A stretch of DNA of 64,000 nt, taken from assembly GCF_003345655.1 (NCBI RefSeq), contig NZ_QQOH01000003.1:124001-188000 (forward strand). Reading direction: 5' to 3'. Within the stretch, counting starts at the first letter, position 1. Every line of letters begins with the position of its first letter. The stretch is from Motiliproteus coralliicola. GTDB taxonomy: Bacteria; Pseudomonadota; Gammaproteobacteria; Pseudomonadales; Balneatricaceae. The notes beneath the pieces are model-generated. The model ran no database searches, was not told where the DNA came from, and worked only from the letters and a program-made list of their open reading frames with translations. Below, piece after piece: positions 1 to 8,205 of the stretch. Made by a program: the position numbers and the translations under genes.

Positions 1-213
1 AGTTCATACTACAGCTTTCTCGCTGTAATGGATAAGTTTTTAAAGCTGTCTCAGGACAGAAGTTTTCCCGTCGAATTAGAAAACAACCCAATGACACGGG
101 CGGAGTATGACGAATTCGTTTCTTTTGTTTCAGACACCGCAAAAATATCTGATACTTTCTTTTGGGAGCTTTTGGTTTCGGATGAAGAGTCAGGCATTGG
201 GCCTGAAATATAA
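1..213 (+). CDS. Hypothetical protein, 5' end outside window
   Basis: The frame is open from base 1 to a TAA stop at 211-213, giving 71 codons. The first ATG is at 28, but it has no ribosome binding site and the upstream codons read as plausible protein, so this is more likely the C-terminal end of a longer acidic protein than a complete 61-residue one. I do not recognise a family. The stop codon lies inside the left end of an attC-like element (208-276), which is how integron cassette genes usually end. Confidence 0.4.
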   Translation, partial: SSYYSFLAVMDKFLKLSQDRSFPVELENNPMTRAEYDEFVSFVSDTAKISDTFFWELLVSDEESGIGPEI

Positions 214-276
214 CAATTACAGACAATCGGACTTCCGCAGCTGCGCTGCTCCAGCCCGTTAAGGCGGCGTTATGGC
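208..276 (+). other. attC-like element (integron cassette recombination site), tentative
   Basis: ATAAC at 210-214 overlaps the TAA stop of the preceding gene, and GTTAT at 269-273 is its inverted partner, preceded by AAGGCGGC as in many attC right ends. The centre has a GCAGC/GCTGC stem. The inner L boxes pair poorly, so the site may be decayed or the resemblance accidental. No integrase gene is visible in the window. Confidence 0.35.
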
Positions 277-450
277 GAACTCACCTACCCCGTTAGTGGC
301 TAACAGGTGGCGTTAAATAGGCATTCAACGCTTCAGCCTACATCCAGATAAAGCGGCTTTCACCCAGTTCATCCCCCGTTCAACATACTACGATATAGTG
401 AGTCTGCATCGACCATTGCAGTGCTTCGTCAAGCAAAGGAATTCTGAATC

Positions 451-888
451 ATGAATGCTAAATATCTACTTATCACACTCGCATTATCGGCTTCGGTGAC
501 TAGCCTTCCTGCCGTCGCTGATTCTCATAAAAAAGCGGAACGAGAGGCTCGCTTAGAGCAACAACGAGAGGAAAGAGAATACCGCTTAGAGCAACAGCGG
601 GATAAGCGCGAATATCGGTTAGAGCAGCGAGAAGATGAACGTGAACACGCCATGCGTGAACGCGAGCTTGAGAGGGAAGAGCGCCTTCGCTATCAGGAAC
701 AGCAACGCGAAGAACGTAAAGACTATGCAGAGCGCGAACGCGAAGAGCGGAAGCTGAGTGAGGAGATGGAGCGTGAAGATCGGAAGCTGCAAAAGGAAAT
801 GGAGCGCGAAGAGCGCAAGCTGAAAAAAGAGATGGCTCGAGAAGACCGCAAACGCCGAAAAGAGAATGGCCGTGGTCGTAGTGAGTGA
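451..888 (+). CDS. Secreted ten-repeat charged helical (hendecad) protein
   Basis: Residues 1-23 are a signal peptide ending AVA, so the mature protein is predicted periplasmic or exported. From residue 32 to 141 the chain divides exactly into ten 11-residue units with no gaps, each starting with Glu and ending with Arg; most have Arg at position 3. Only four residues follow the last unit. An 11-residue period equals three helical turns, so a long single alpha-helix or right-handed coiled coil rich in Glu-Arg salt bridges is expected. There are no cysteines. Start: the ATG at 451 has AAGGAATTC about 9-12 bases upstream. Function unknown. It sits alone in an AT-rich region of orphan genes. Confidence 0.75.
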   Translation: MNAKYLLITLALSASVTSLPAVADSHKKAEREARLEQQREEREYRLEQQRDKREYRLEQREDEREHAMRERELEREERLRYQEQQREERKDYAEREREERKLSEEMEREDRKLQKEMEREERKLKKEMAREDRKRRKENGRGRSE

Positions 889-1105
889 TAAACCCCGTTG
901 ACGCAACAAAGCTCTATTTAATTTTTTAGAATGATTTGTCCGGCGATATTATCGGGCGATCTAATTCAAACAAAGAAAGCAAGGAAGATTGCTGCGTCTG
1001 AGTTTAAGATTGACGAAATGGCGGATCAGGCCTATCTTTTTCGCCACATCAAATTAAAGTAGATCCAACTACTTAGACGTTATACCCGTAGAAAAAGGCC
1101 CACTT

Positions 1106-1273
1106 ATGAAAAAATGTTTTATGGCATGTGCACTGGCATTCTCGGCTGTCCTTTTACAGGGCTGTTCTCCTGAAGTAGGGAGTAAAGAGTGGTGTACAGA
1201 TCTCAAGGAGAAGCCGAAAGGCGAATGGACCGCAAACGAAGCCAAAGACTTCACTAAACATTGCATTCTTTAA
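1106..1273 (+). CDS. Small DUF3012-family lipoprotein
   Basis: This 55-residue ORF begins with a lipoprotein signal peptide ending in the lipobox LQGC (Cys20), so the mature chain of ~36 residues is lipid-anchored. The mature part (SPEVGSKEWC, then KPKGEWTANEA and a C-terminal KHCIL) matches my memory of the DUF3012 family of tiny lipoproteins in marine gammaproteobacteria. Two further cysteines (30 and 53) could form a disulfide. AAAAAGG lies 7 bases before the ATG. The family has no known function. A 9-bp inverted repeat follows at 1290-1324. Confidence 0.75.
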   Translation: MKKCFMACALAFSAVLLQGCSPEVGSKEWCTDLKEKPKGEWTANEAKDFTKHCIL

Positions 1274-1289
1274 AGACTCGCCTTTAAAC

Positions 1290-1324
1290 CACCCGGCCGC
1301 TGATCCTGTACTGCAGGCCGGGTG
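1290..1324. terminator. Possible hairpin terminator downstream of DUF3012 gene
   Basis: CACCCGGCC at 1290-1298 pairs perfectly with GGCCGGGTG at 1316-1324 across a 17-base loop. No T-run follows, so intrinsic termination is uncertain. Confidence 0.3.
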
Positions 1325-1456
1325 AGCTTCCTGCTCAACCACCTCACCGGCAACCTTCTGCGCCTCTTACCTCTGGGTTACCCAGCCTCTTAGAACCGTG
1401 CGACAGACGATAACCACAGCCTAGCCCCCAGCGGCCCGCTTGAACTCAACGATCGA

Positions 1457-1630
1457 CTAATCGCTGCGGTCCTTATTCATTGGAATAAAGACAAAGATAG
1501 TGGCCACAACCAAGATAACGCCCCCAGCTATATAGCCGAGACGTTCCAAGCTAATCTCCGTCATCGCGTTGGCCTGAAAGAACAGATAAAAAGCCAAGCA
1601 GATCGATATAATTGCGCCGATTATCTTCAT
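1457..1630 (-). CDS. Small two-helix membrane protein
   Basis: The reverse strand encodes 57 residues starting at the ATG complementary to 1628-1630. A strong Shine-Dalgarno (AAAGGAG, 5 bases before the ATG) supports it. Residues ~2-19 and ~33-51 are hydrophobic and predicted membrane-spanning, joined by a polar loop with NAMTEISLER; the tail MNKDRSD is charged. I do not recognise a named family. It has no close neighbour on the same strand, so it appears to be monocistronic. Confidence 0.65.
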   Translation of the reverse strand: MKIIGAIISICLAFYLFFQANAMTEISLERLGYIAGGVILVVATIFVFIPMNKDRSD

Positions 1631-2083
1631 GTTTACTCCTTTGGTTTTGAACTTTTCATGTTATGACCGGGATCCTAACATTGGCTTATCATGCCCTATT
1701 GCCGAGGTTTTAAGGCTGATAAATCTGCGGACCAATCCTAGCAGGCGTCCATCGAGCCGAAAACCGCCTTGTCAGAAGCTCTGCCTCCGGAGCAAGACTC
1801 ATTCATTGCTCCATCTTCTTGTCTTTTATCTGCTCTTGCACTATCCCGTTAAGATAGCCGTCCACTATTCGCTGTCTACTAGAGATTTTTTGGCCTGATC
1901 TACCAAGAGCTGAAGTGACGCCTGAATGGCGTCCCACGAAGCAGGCCAGCAGCCCTCTAAACGCATTTGAGGGCTCTCGTGCTCTTTGTTCTCTTAATGC
2001 TGCAGTAACGAATAGAGAGGTTACCCATCCTGACAGAAGCGTCGTAAGCAGTGCCTCTGGATTGCCCACAAGAGGTGATTGAT
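1631..2083. other. Intergenic stretch without a supported gene
   Basis: About 450 bases between the 57-residue membrane protein gene and the lipoprotein gene. Forward and reverse ORFs of 89 and 101 codons exist, but they have no ribosome binding site, family resemblance or protein-like composition. The promoters of the two flanking divergent genes must lie here, but I cannot place them. Confidence 0.5.
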
Positions 2084-2584
2084 ATGAGCTATCTGAACCT
2101 ATTCCCAAACCGAGTGTTCTACGTAGGTGTCATTAGTGCGGCGCTACTGACCGGCTGCCATCTGCATTTCGTCAAAAATGACAACCCCATCTACCCTAAT
2201 GTCAGCCCGGATCCGAACCGATTCGAGCTGAATTTCACCGTCAAAAACGGCACCAACAAAACCTATGAAGTCGGTGAACTGATCGCCAATATTGATGTGG
2301 TTTTCAACACCGATCATGCCGCACACTCCTGTATCTTCGAGTACGAAGTACCGCTGAAGCGGTTGGAGCCTGATCAGCAAGTGGTGTTTGAGGGCTTCAG
2401 TATTGATGACAATGCCGCCCCCGGTGATCCCTGTCGCTGCCTCAAGGGAAGCTGCGCCGGGCGCGTGGTGTTAAGCCTGAAAACGGCAGGAGGGTCGGTA
2501 TTGAGCGGTACCGGCAAACGCTATCAGGTTACCTGGCAGAAGTCCGGCAAGCTCGAGGATGTCAGCGTCGTCCATCAGGGTTGA
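2084..2584 (+). CDS. Hypothetical lipoprotein
   Basis: The protein has 166 residues. The ATG at 2084 is preferred over 2051 because AGAGGTG lies 6 bases before it and the product then starts directly with a lipoprotein signal peptide ending LLTGC (Cys25). The mature part looks like an all-beta domain with 'FTVKNGTNKTYEVGEL', and contains three cysteines in PCRCLKGSC plus one at HSCIF, suggesting disulfides in the periplasm or on the outer membrane. I do not recognise the family. It converges on the GGDEF-EAL gene 66 bases downstream. Confidence 0.65.
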   Translation: MSYLNLFPNRVFYVGVISAALLTGCHLHFVKNDNPIYPNVSPDPNRFELNFTVKNGTNKTYEVGELIANIDVVFNTDHAAHSCIFEYEVPLKRLEPDQQVVFEGFSIDDNAAPGDPCRCLKGSCAGRVVLSLKTAGGSVLSGTGKRYQVTWQKSGKLEDVSVVHQG

Positions 2585-2650
2585 AGGGTCAACTGGACGC
2601 GCGCCAACCGCAGGCGGTGACCGCCACGGTCTTTGCCTTCGTCCCCGTGG

Positions 2651-5600
2651 CTAGTCGGCAGCGTCAAAAATCGGCGCTAGTTGGCTGAAGGTTTCAAGCT
2701 CCACAGCGGGAGAGAACAGGAAACCCTGGCCGTAATCACAGTTCGCGGCGATCAGCAGCTCCAGTTGCTGCTCGGTTTCGATCCCTTCCGCGATGACCTT
2801 GATCCCGAGTTTATGGGCCATCACGATGATCGCTTCACAAAGCGCATAGGAGTCGGAGTCGGCAGCCAGATTCTTAACAAAGGCTCGATCGATCTTGATG
2901 TAATCGATGTCATATTCCTGAATATAAGCCAGCGAAGAGTAGCCGGTGCCGAAGTCATCCAGCGCCACCTGAATTCCCCCGTCTCGGAACGCCAAGAGCT
3001 TTTCCAGACTGGCGGCATCGCTGTTCATCAGCATGCCTTCGGTGATCTCCGCCACGATCGCACTGCCGTCCAATCCCTGTTGCTGCATTTTGGGCAGCCA
3101 GTGGAGCAGATTATGGTCCGCATCGGAGAACTGTGCCGGGGAGAGATTAACGCTGATCTGAAAACTCTCCCCATATTGGGTTCGAAGGACCTTGACCGCC
3201 CGACAGGCCTCTTCGAAGACCCAGCCACCAATCGCCGAGATCAAGAAAACTTCTTCGGCCAACGGTATGAATGCATCAGGCCTGATCAACCCCTTGTCCG
3301 GATGATTCCAGCGTATCAGCGCTTCGGCTTTATGCAGGCGGCGACTCTTCAAGCAGAAAATCGGTTGGTAGTTAAGGCTGAATTGGCCCTCATCCAGCGC
3401 GATCCGTAGGTCTTTGATCATTTCCATTCGATGAATGGCACGATCCTGCATCTCCCGGGTAAAGCAATTGAAGCGATTGCGCCCGCCGGCTTTGGCGGCA
3501 TACATGGCCTGGTCGGCAGACTTGATGAGTTCATTGCTGTCAGTGGCATCATCGGGATAAAACGCGATTCCGATGCTGACCGATACATAGATATTGTCCT
3601 CATCGATGCGGAAGGGTTCGCTAAGCAGTTCAATGATGGTTTCAGCGACCCGCTCGGCCGGCGCTATCGATTCGATATCCCCCATCACGATCGTAAATTC
3701 GTCGCCGCCCTGTCTGGCGACCGTGTCCTCTTCTCGAACGGCGCGAACCAGTCGTTGCGCGACCTGTTGCAGCAGCAGATCACCCTTATCGTGCCCCAGG
3801 GTGTCATTGACCTCCTTGAACAGGTCCAGATCAAGAAACAGCAGCGCCACCGAACTACCGTTGCGATGGGCCTTTTTGATCTCCTGATCGATGCGATCGC
3901 CGAGGGTATTTCGGTTAGGCAGCCCGGTCAGGTCATCGAAGTGAGCCTGACGCCATATCACCTCGGCCGCCTTCTTTTGCTCGGTGATATCTCGATACAG
4001 CGCCACATGTTGGGCAGGCTCACCGTACTCATCAAAGATCGTGTTAATGCTCAGCCATTCCGGGAACACTTCACCATTTTTCTTACGGTTAAAGATCTCA
4101 CCCTGCCAGCGCCCTTCCGTTTTCAGGACGCCCCACATCTCCCGGTAGAAATCTTTGTCATGTCGGCCGGATGACAGTGCGCTGGTCTTGAGCCCGATCA
4201 CCTCCTCTTTTCCATAACCAGTCACCCGGGTAAAAGCGGGATTAACGTTCAGAATGATGCCGTTTCGATCGGTGACCACCATGCACTCGCTGCTGTTATC
4301 GTGGACCAGAGCAGCCAGGCGCATGGAGCGGTCCGCTTCTTTTTGCCGGGTAACATTCCGGATCACCAGCACCGCATCATCCGAGTTATTGATGGAGCTG
4401 ACCCGGGCCTCGAAGTACAGCTCCTGACCATCGATAAGCAGGGGATATTCCCAGCTGGTGAGCTGCTTGGTCTTGAAGTGCTCGGTGAGTTTGTCTTCGA
4501 ACAGCTCAGCCGTGCCGGGCGGCAAGACGTCGACCATCCTGTTGCCGAGAAACTTGTCCGAACTTGTGTAGAGCTCGTCAGGGTTGTTGGCCTTATAGTC
4601 GAGGATCACCCCTTCGATATTGAGCCTGAAGTACAGATCCGGCAGAGCATTAAAGATCGAATCCAGCTCCTCGCGTTGACGATTGGATCGACTCTCGGCG
4701 GTGAGTCGTGCTCGTGCCATGGTTTCGAAGTGGGTACTGAGATCCTGGATCTCGCGAACGCCACTGAGGACCGGCTGGTGGCTGAATTCGCCCTGTTCCA
4801 GCTTCGAAGCCGCAACTGTCAGTCTTTGTAGCGGGCTGATGATACTCAGGTGCATCGCCCGGGCAGCGATCAGGGCCACAACGACCATAAACAACGCGAA
4901 ATAGGACAGACTCTTATAGAAAGCGATATCGGCCTGCTCCAGCGCCTGATCGATCGGTATCCCGATACTGACGTTAACCCTGCTGCCGTCTTCCTTGGCG
5001 TAGAGGGTGTTATGGATAAACACCCGGTTGCCATCCTGGGTCTGGATAATATCGGCGCCCAGGGCGTAGTCGGTGGCGCTGTCGATTGATACGCCGTAGC
5101 TACTGGCGGGCTTCCCCTGGCGGCCCAGTTCCGGCGGGTAATTCGCCACCACCAGCCCGGTGGAATCGGTAATAAAGGCGACCGTTCCCTCAGGCAGCTT
5201 GTGTTCGGACAACTGCCGGCTCCACCAGTCCAGTGAGACCACGGCAACCGCCACCCCCGCAACCTGGTTATCGGGATCAATCACGGGATAGGAAAAGTTG
5301 ACGCTGGTTTTTCCGGCCGCACGATCCAACTGATAGTTTCCGATGGCAAAGGTTCGCTTGGTCAGACTCTGCTGGAAATACTCCCGATCGAAGACGTTAA
5401 CCTTTTTAGTCAATGGCAGAGCGTTACAAAGCAGTTCACCATCAGCACCGGGGACGCCGATATTGATGTAACTGGGATTGAGCTTCAATACTGAGCTCAG
5501 AAAATGGCCACAGCGTGGATGGGAAGGATTTTGTACCTGGATGGAGGAAGCGAGAAACCTAAGGTAATCGCGGGTTTCGTTGATGATTTTGGTTTGTCTG

Positions 5601-5761
5601 ATGGAGAGATCTTCAGCCGTTTCTATCGCCTGTCGTTTACTCTGGGCAATAATCGACTGCCGCTTTTCGACAGCCGTTTGCTGAATCGTGAAAACGCCCG
5701 GTAGCGCCACCAAACAGAGTAAAAGAAATAATCGCGACTTCAGAGAACTGAGCATATGCAC
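2651..5761 (-). CDS. Membrane sensor GGDEF-EAL protein (dCache-HAMP-PAS-PAS)
   Basis: This 1036-residue protein probably makes and breaks cyclic di-GMP at the inner membrane. Order: an N-terminal membrane helix (~8-26), a periplasmic double-Cache region (~30-275), a second membrane helix (~285-302), HAMP (~305-355), two PAS domains (~365-475 and ~485-600), GGDEF (~610-770) and EAL (~780-1030). The GGDEF motif is intact (RQGGDEFTIV) with an RxxD inhibitory site (REED) five residues before it. The EAL domain keeps EALIRW, NLSPAQF, DDFGTGYSSL, KIDRAF and EGIE, so both activities look possible; which one dominates cannot be read from sequence. The ligand is unknown. It is divergent from the MltF-like gene. 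Confidence 0.9.
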   Translation of the reverse strand: MHMLSSLKSRLFLLLCLVALPGVFTIQQTAVEKRQSIIAQSKRQAIETAEDLSIRQTKIINETRDYLRFLASSIQVQNPSHPRCGHFLSSVLKLNPSYINIGVPGADGELLCNALPLTKKVNVFDREYFQQSLTKRTFAIGNYQLDRAAGKTSVNFSYPVIDPDNQVAGVAVAVVSLDWWSRQLSEHKLPEGTVAFITDSTGLVVANYPPELGRQGKPASSYGVSIDSATDYALGADIIQTQDGNRVFIHNTLYAKEDGSRVNVSIGIPIDQALEQADIAFYKSLSYFALFMVVVALIAARAMHLSIISPLQRLTVAASKLEQGEFSHQPVLSGVREIQDLSTHFETMARARLTAESRSNRQREELDSIFNALPDLYFRLNIEGVILDYKANNPDELYTSSDKFLGNRMVDVLPPGTAELFEDKLTEHFKTKQLTSWEYPLLIDGQELYFEARVSSINNSDDAVLVIRNVTRQKEADRSMRLAALVHDNSSECMVVTDRNGIILNVNPAFTRVTGYGKEEVIGLKTSALSSGRHDKDFYREMWGVLKTEGRWQGEIFNRKKNGEVFPEWLSINTIFDEYGEPAQHVALYRDITEQKKAAEVIWRQAHFDDLTGLPNRNTLGDRIDQEIKKAHRNGSSVALLFLDLDLFKEVNDTLGHDKGDLLLQQVAQRLVRAVREEDTVARQGGDEFTIVMGDIESIAPAERVAETIIELLSEPFRIDEDNIYVSVSIGIAFYPDDATDSNELIKSADQAMYAAKAGGRNRFNCFTREMQDRAIHRMEMIKDLRIALDEGQFSLNYQPIFCLKSRRLHKAEALIRWNHPDKGLIRPDAFIPLAEEVFLISAIGGWVFEEACRAVKVLRTQYGESFQISVNLSPAQFSDADHNLLHWLPKMQQQGLDGSAIVAEITEGMLMNSDAASLEKLLAFRDGGIQVALDDFGTGYSSLAYIQEYDIDYIKIDRAFVKNLAADSDSYALCEAIIVMAHKLGIKVIAEGIETEQQLELLIAANCDYGQGFLFSPAVELETFSQLAPIFDAAD

Positions 5762-5983
5762 CGTAGCAACCCGTTACTGAATCGGGTCAGTATCGTCCAT
5801 AACCCCAGCTATCTCAATGCCGCCAAGTTGGTGATTTTTCAAACCTTGTAAGCGATACTGTGGCGCTGATAAGGCGCTATTGACCTATACTCCGTGCAGG
5901 CCTTGAGGAATGAAATCCGGCGTAGCAGCTGTGGCTTCCATCCTGCACCAAGCTCAGACCCAGCAAGTGTATGATTCGATCTG

Positions 5984-7483
5984 ATGATGAGATCTCGTAT
6001 TAATATCCGTACTCTGGTGCAACAGCCACCCATGAATCCGCGCCTGCTGGGGTTGTCGCTGTTGTGCTTGGTGATACTGTTGGTCGCGCTCTCCTACCCT
6101 GCCCGGGCAGCCACACCGTCGGAACTGCTATGGCAGCAGCAACCTTTCTTCGGTGATCTGGATAAACTCCGAGAACGCCAAACCCTAAGGATACTGGTTG
6201 CCTATAGCCGCAGTAATTTCTTCACCGATCGGGAGCAGATTCGCGGCTTTGAATACGAGCATATGGAAGCCTTCAAGGATTTCTTGAACGAAAGCGATCC
6301 AACCAGGCCGGTCAAGTTTGACTACATTCCGGTGCCTTTTGCCCAGTTGATTCCGTCGTTGTTGGCAGGCAAGGGAGACCTGATCGCCGCCAACCTGACG
6401 ATTACCGAACAGCGCAAGCTGCAACTCGCCTTCTCGACCCCTTACCTCAACAACGTCCAGGAGGTGCTGGTCAGTCACCGTTCCAGCCCCGCGATCAAGC
6501 AACTCGCGGACCTGGCCGGTAAATCAGTTTATGTCCGTGGCAACAGCAGCCACCTTCAACGGCTTAGCCAGCTGAATATCGACATGACCCGCCAGGGGCT
6601 GGAACCGATCGATATTCAGATCGCCGCTCCCCACCTGGCCGCCGAAGACCTGCTGGAGTTGGTCAACGCCCAAGCTATCCCGATGGTGGTGGCCGATAAC
6701 CATATCGCCGAGATCTGGCGCTCGGTGTTGGAGGGGCTGCAGGTTCATAGCGCCTTCCCCCTGCTGAAAAACGGCAAGATCGCCTGGGCTACCCGTTACG
6801 ACAATCCCAAACTGCTGGAGAAATTGAATCAGTTTGCGGTTCAGCTAGAGCGCAATAACAACAGCGAACTGTTCCAGCGTTACTATCAGGACACCCGTTG
6901 GATCGCCAGTCCACTGCAACCGGATAATCTCGAAACGCTCGGCCATCTGGTGGACCTGTTCACCCGCTATGCCGAACGCTACAACCAGGATTGGATCTCC
7001 CTCGCCGCCCAGGCCTACCAGGCCTCCAATATGGATCACTCTAAGCGGGGCCGCGAAGGTGAGATCGGTATTATGCAGATCCCACTCGCCTACCAACGTC
7101 GATCCGATCTGCAGGTCGGCAACACCCACGATCTGGAGAATAACGTTCACGCGGCAGCCAAGTACCTGGATTATCTGCAGCGTAGCTATTTCGCAGATCC
7201 GGGAATCTCAGAACAGGACCGGCTATTTTTCAGCTGGGCGGCCTACTTTGCCGGCCCCGATAAGATCCGCCGGGTTCGCCGCCTGGCGGAACAGCAGGGG
7301 TTGGATCCGAATCGCTGGTTCGACAATGTCGAGCTGACCACGGCTCGCTCCCTCGGTCGTCAACCGGTGGATTATGTCCTTGGCAGCTACAAGTACTACA
7401 TCAGCTATCGACTCCATCTGGACTCGATCCAGCTCCAGCCGAACGACCTGAAGGGCATTCAACGGGCACTGACCGCCGGTTAA
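5984..7483 (+). CDS. MltF-like protein: binding-protein domain plus transglycosylase domain lacking catalytic Glu
   Basis: The 499-residue exported protein has a signal sequence, a family 3 solute-binding domain (~65-300) and a C-terminal SLT lysozyme-like domain (~330-480), the arrangement of membrane-bound lytic transglycosylase F. In active members the SLT helix reads Q-E-S, with Glu as catalytic acid. Here the codon at 7022-7024 is GCC, giving AYQASNMD, so Ala347 replaces it, although the following GIMQI motif is kept. It is therefore probably a binding or scaffolding pseudoenzyme. The ATG at 6032 would give a more standard signal peptide (cleavage after ARA); neither start has a clear ribosome binding site. 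A dispersed repeat begins right after the stop. Confidence 0.8.
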   Translation: MMRSRINIRTLVQQPPMNPRLLGLSLLCLVILLVALSYPARAATPSELLWQQQPFFGDLDKLRERQTLRILVAYSRSNFFTDREQIRGFEYEHMEAFKDFLNESDPTRPVKFDYIPVPFAQLIPSLLAGKGDLIAANLTITEQRKLQLAFSTPYLNNVQEVLVSHRSSPAIKQLADLAGKSVYVRGNSSHLQRLSQLNIDMTRQGLEPIDIQIAAPHLAAEDLLELVNAQAIPMVVADNHIAEIWRSVLEGLQVHSAFPLLKNGKIAWATRYDNPKLLEKLNQFAVQLERNNNSELFQRYYQDTRWIASPLQPDNLETLGHLVDLFTRYAERYNQDWISLAAQAYQASNMDHSKRGREGEIGIMQIPLAYQRRSDLQVGNTHDLENNVHAAAKYLDYLQRSYFADPGISEQDRLFFSWAAYFAGPDKIRRVRRLAEQQGLDPNRWFDNVELTTARSLGRQPVDYVLGSYKYYISYRLHLDSIQLQPNDLKGIQRALTAG

Positions 7484-7507
7484 GGAACCTGCGAACAAGC
7501 CCTTGCA
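7484..7507 (+). repeat. Single end of a dispersed palindromic repeat
   Basis: GGAACCTGCGAACAAGCCC starts immediately after a TAA stop and matches the terminal repeats of the element at 19872-20136, differing in only a few bases. Only one arm is present here, so this is a solo end or a decayed copy. Confidence 0.6.
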
Positions 7508-7519
7508 TAGGCAATAAAA

Positions 7520-7548
7520 AAGGCCGCCAATCAGGCAGCCTTGGTTTT
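7520..7548. terminator. Bidirectional intrinsic terminator
   Basis: AAGGCCGCC (7520-7528) pairs with GGCAGCCTT (7534-7542) with one mismatch over a 5-base loop. Six A precede it and TTTT follows, so it can serve both the MltF-like gene and the convergent CBS gene. Confidence 0.65.
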
Positions 7549-7624
7549 AGAGATTGTGTCGTCGATATTCAACGGCTAGCAGCTATTGCAGCCCTTCGAC
7601 TATGCGCTGTGATCCCAGCCATGG

Positions 7625-8038
7625 TTACTTCGGCGGCTTACCTTTTTCGAACTCGTTGACCATGGTCAGAATATCGCTGCAACTCAGCATCCCGACCAGC
7701 CGCTCTCCATCCATGATCGGCACCCCATGATGCCATTGCCGCTCCACCAGCATCTCCGCCACATCGACGATGTCGTCGTCAGGACCGGCGGTTACCAGCT
7801 CGGTCTGCATAAAGTCACCGATCTGACCGCCCACTTCTTCGAAATAACTGCCATGCACCAGACTGCGCAAACAGCACCACTGTGACAGCATTCCCACCAA
7901 TCGACCGTCCTTGTCCAACACCGGCGCACTGGAAACATCTCGTTGGCGCAACCCTTCGATCGCCCGGTACATGTCATCCGTCGGGCTGAACTTCAGGACA
8001 TAGTCGTTCATGTAATCTTTCACTTTGATGGACTTCAT
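7625..8038 (-). CDS. Tandem CBS-domain protein
   Basis: The 137-residue protein consists of two CBS motifs (~5-60 and ~75-130) and nothing else. Such modules usually bind adenosine nucleotides and regulate a partner; no partner is adjacent, so its target is unknown. Start: the ATG at 8038 (MKSIKVKDYM) is chosen because GGGAGG lies 7 bases before it; an in-frame ATG at 8053 falls upstream of that site. Two adjacent cysteines (QWCCLRS) are unusual for the fold. It is likely a single-gene unit facing the terminator at 7520-7548. Confidence 0.8.
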   Translation of the reverse strand: MKSIKVKDYMNDYVLKFSPTDDMYRAIEGLRQRDVSSAPVLDKDGRLVGMLSQWCCLRSLVHGSYFEEVGGQIGDFMQTELVTAGPDDDIVDVAEMLVERQWHHGVPIMDGERLVGMLSCSDILTMVNEFEKGKPPK

Positions 8039-8205
8039 GATACTTCCTCCCAAACCTTCAGATCAGTCGTCACCAGGCTCTACAGGCGCCTGAAGGCGAT
8101 AGAATCTCAGCCTAATCCCAGAGCCAACAGTAAGTTTTATGGCTTCGGGAATAACCACGATTCTGCCTATAAGCCTAGCCTGAATTTTCGGCAAAGTGGC
8201 ACTAA

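Noticed and set aside
544-873. Regular repeats as a CRISPR array
   Set aside because: The periodicity is 33 bp without unique spacers, lies in a coding frame and varies at silent positions, so it is a protein repeat.
619-909. 96-codon reverse ORF opposite the repeat protein
   Set aside because: Its Leu/Phe-rich translation is simply the complement of the Glu/Arg repeat codons.
931-1062. 43-codon forward ORF before the DUF3012 gene
   Set aside because: It has no ribosome binding site and no recognisable family; a 6-bp hairpin (AAGTAG/CTACTT) just after it does not make it a cassette. Left uncalled.
1629-1898. 89-codon forward ORF
   Set aside because: It overlaps the start of the well-supported 57-residue reverse gene, lacks a ribosome binding site and has non-protein-like composition.
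1803-2108. 101-codon reverse ORF
   Set aside because: It runs into the lipoprotein gene on the other strand, has no ribosome binding site and no family resemblance.
5839-6033. 64-codon reverse ORF between the GGDEF-EAL and MltF-like genes
   Set aside because: No ribosome binding site, overlaps the start of the MltF-like gene, and no recognisable domain.
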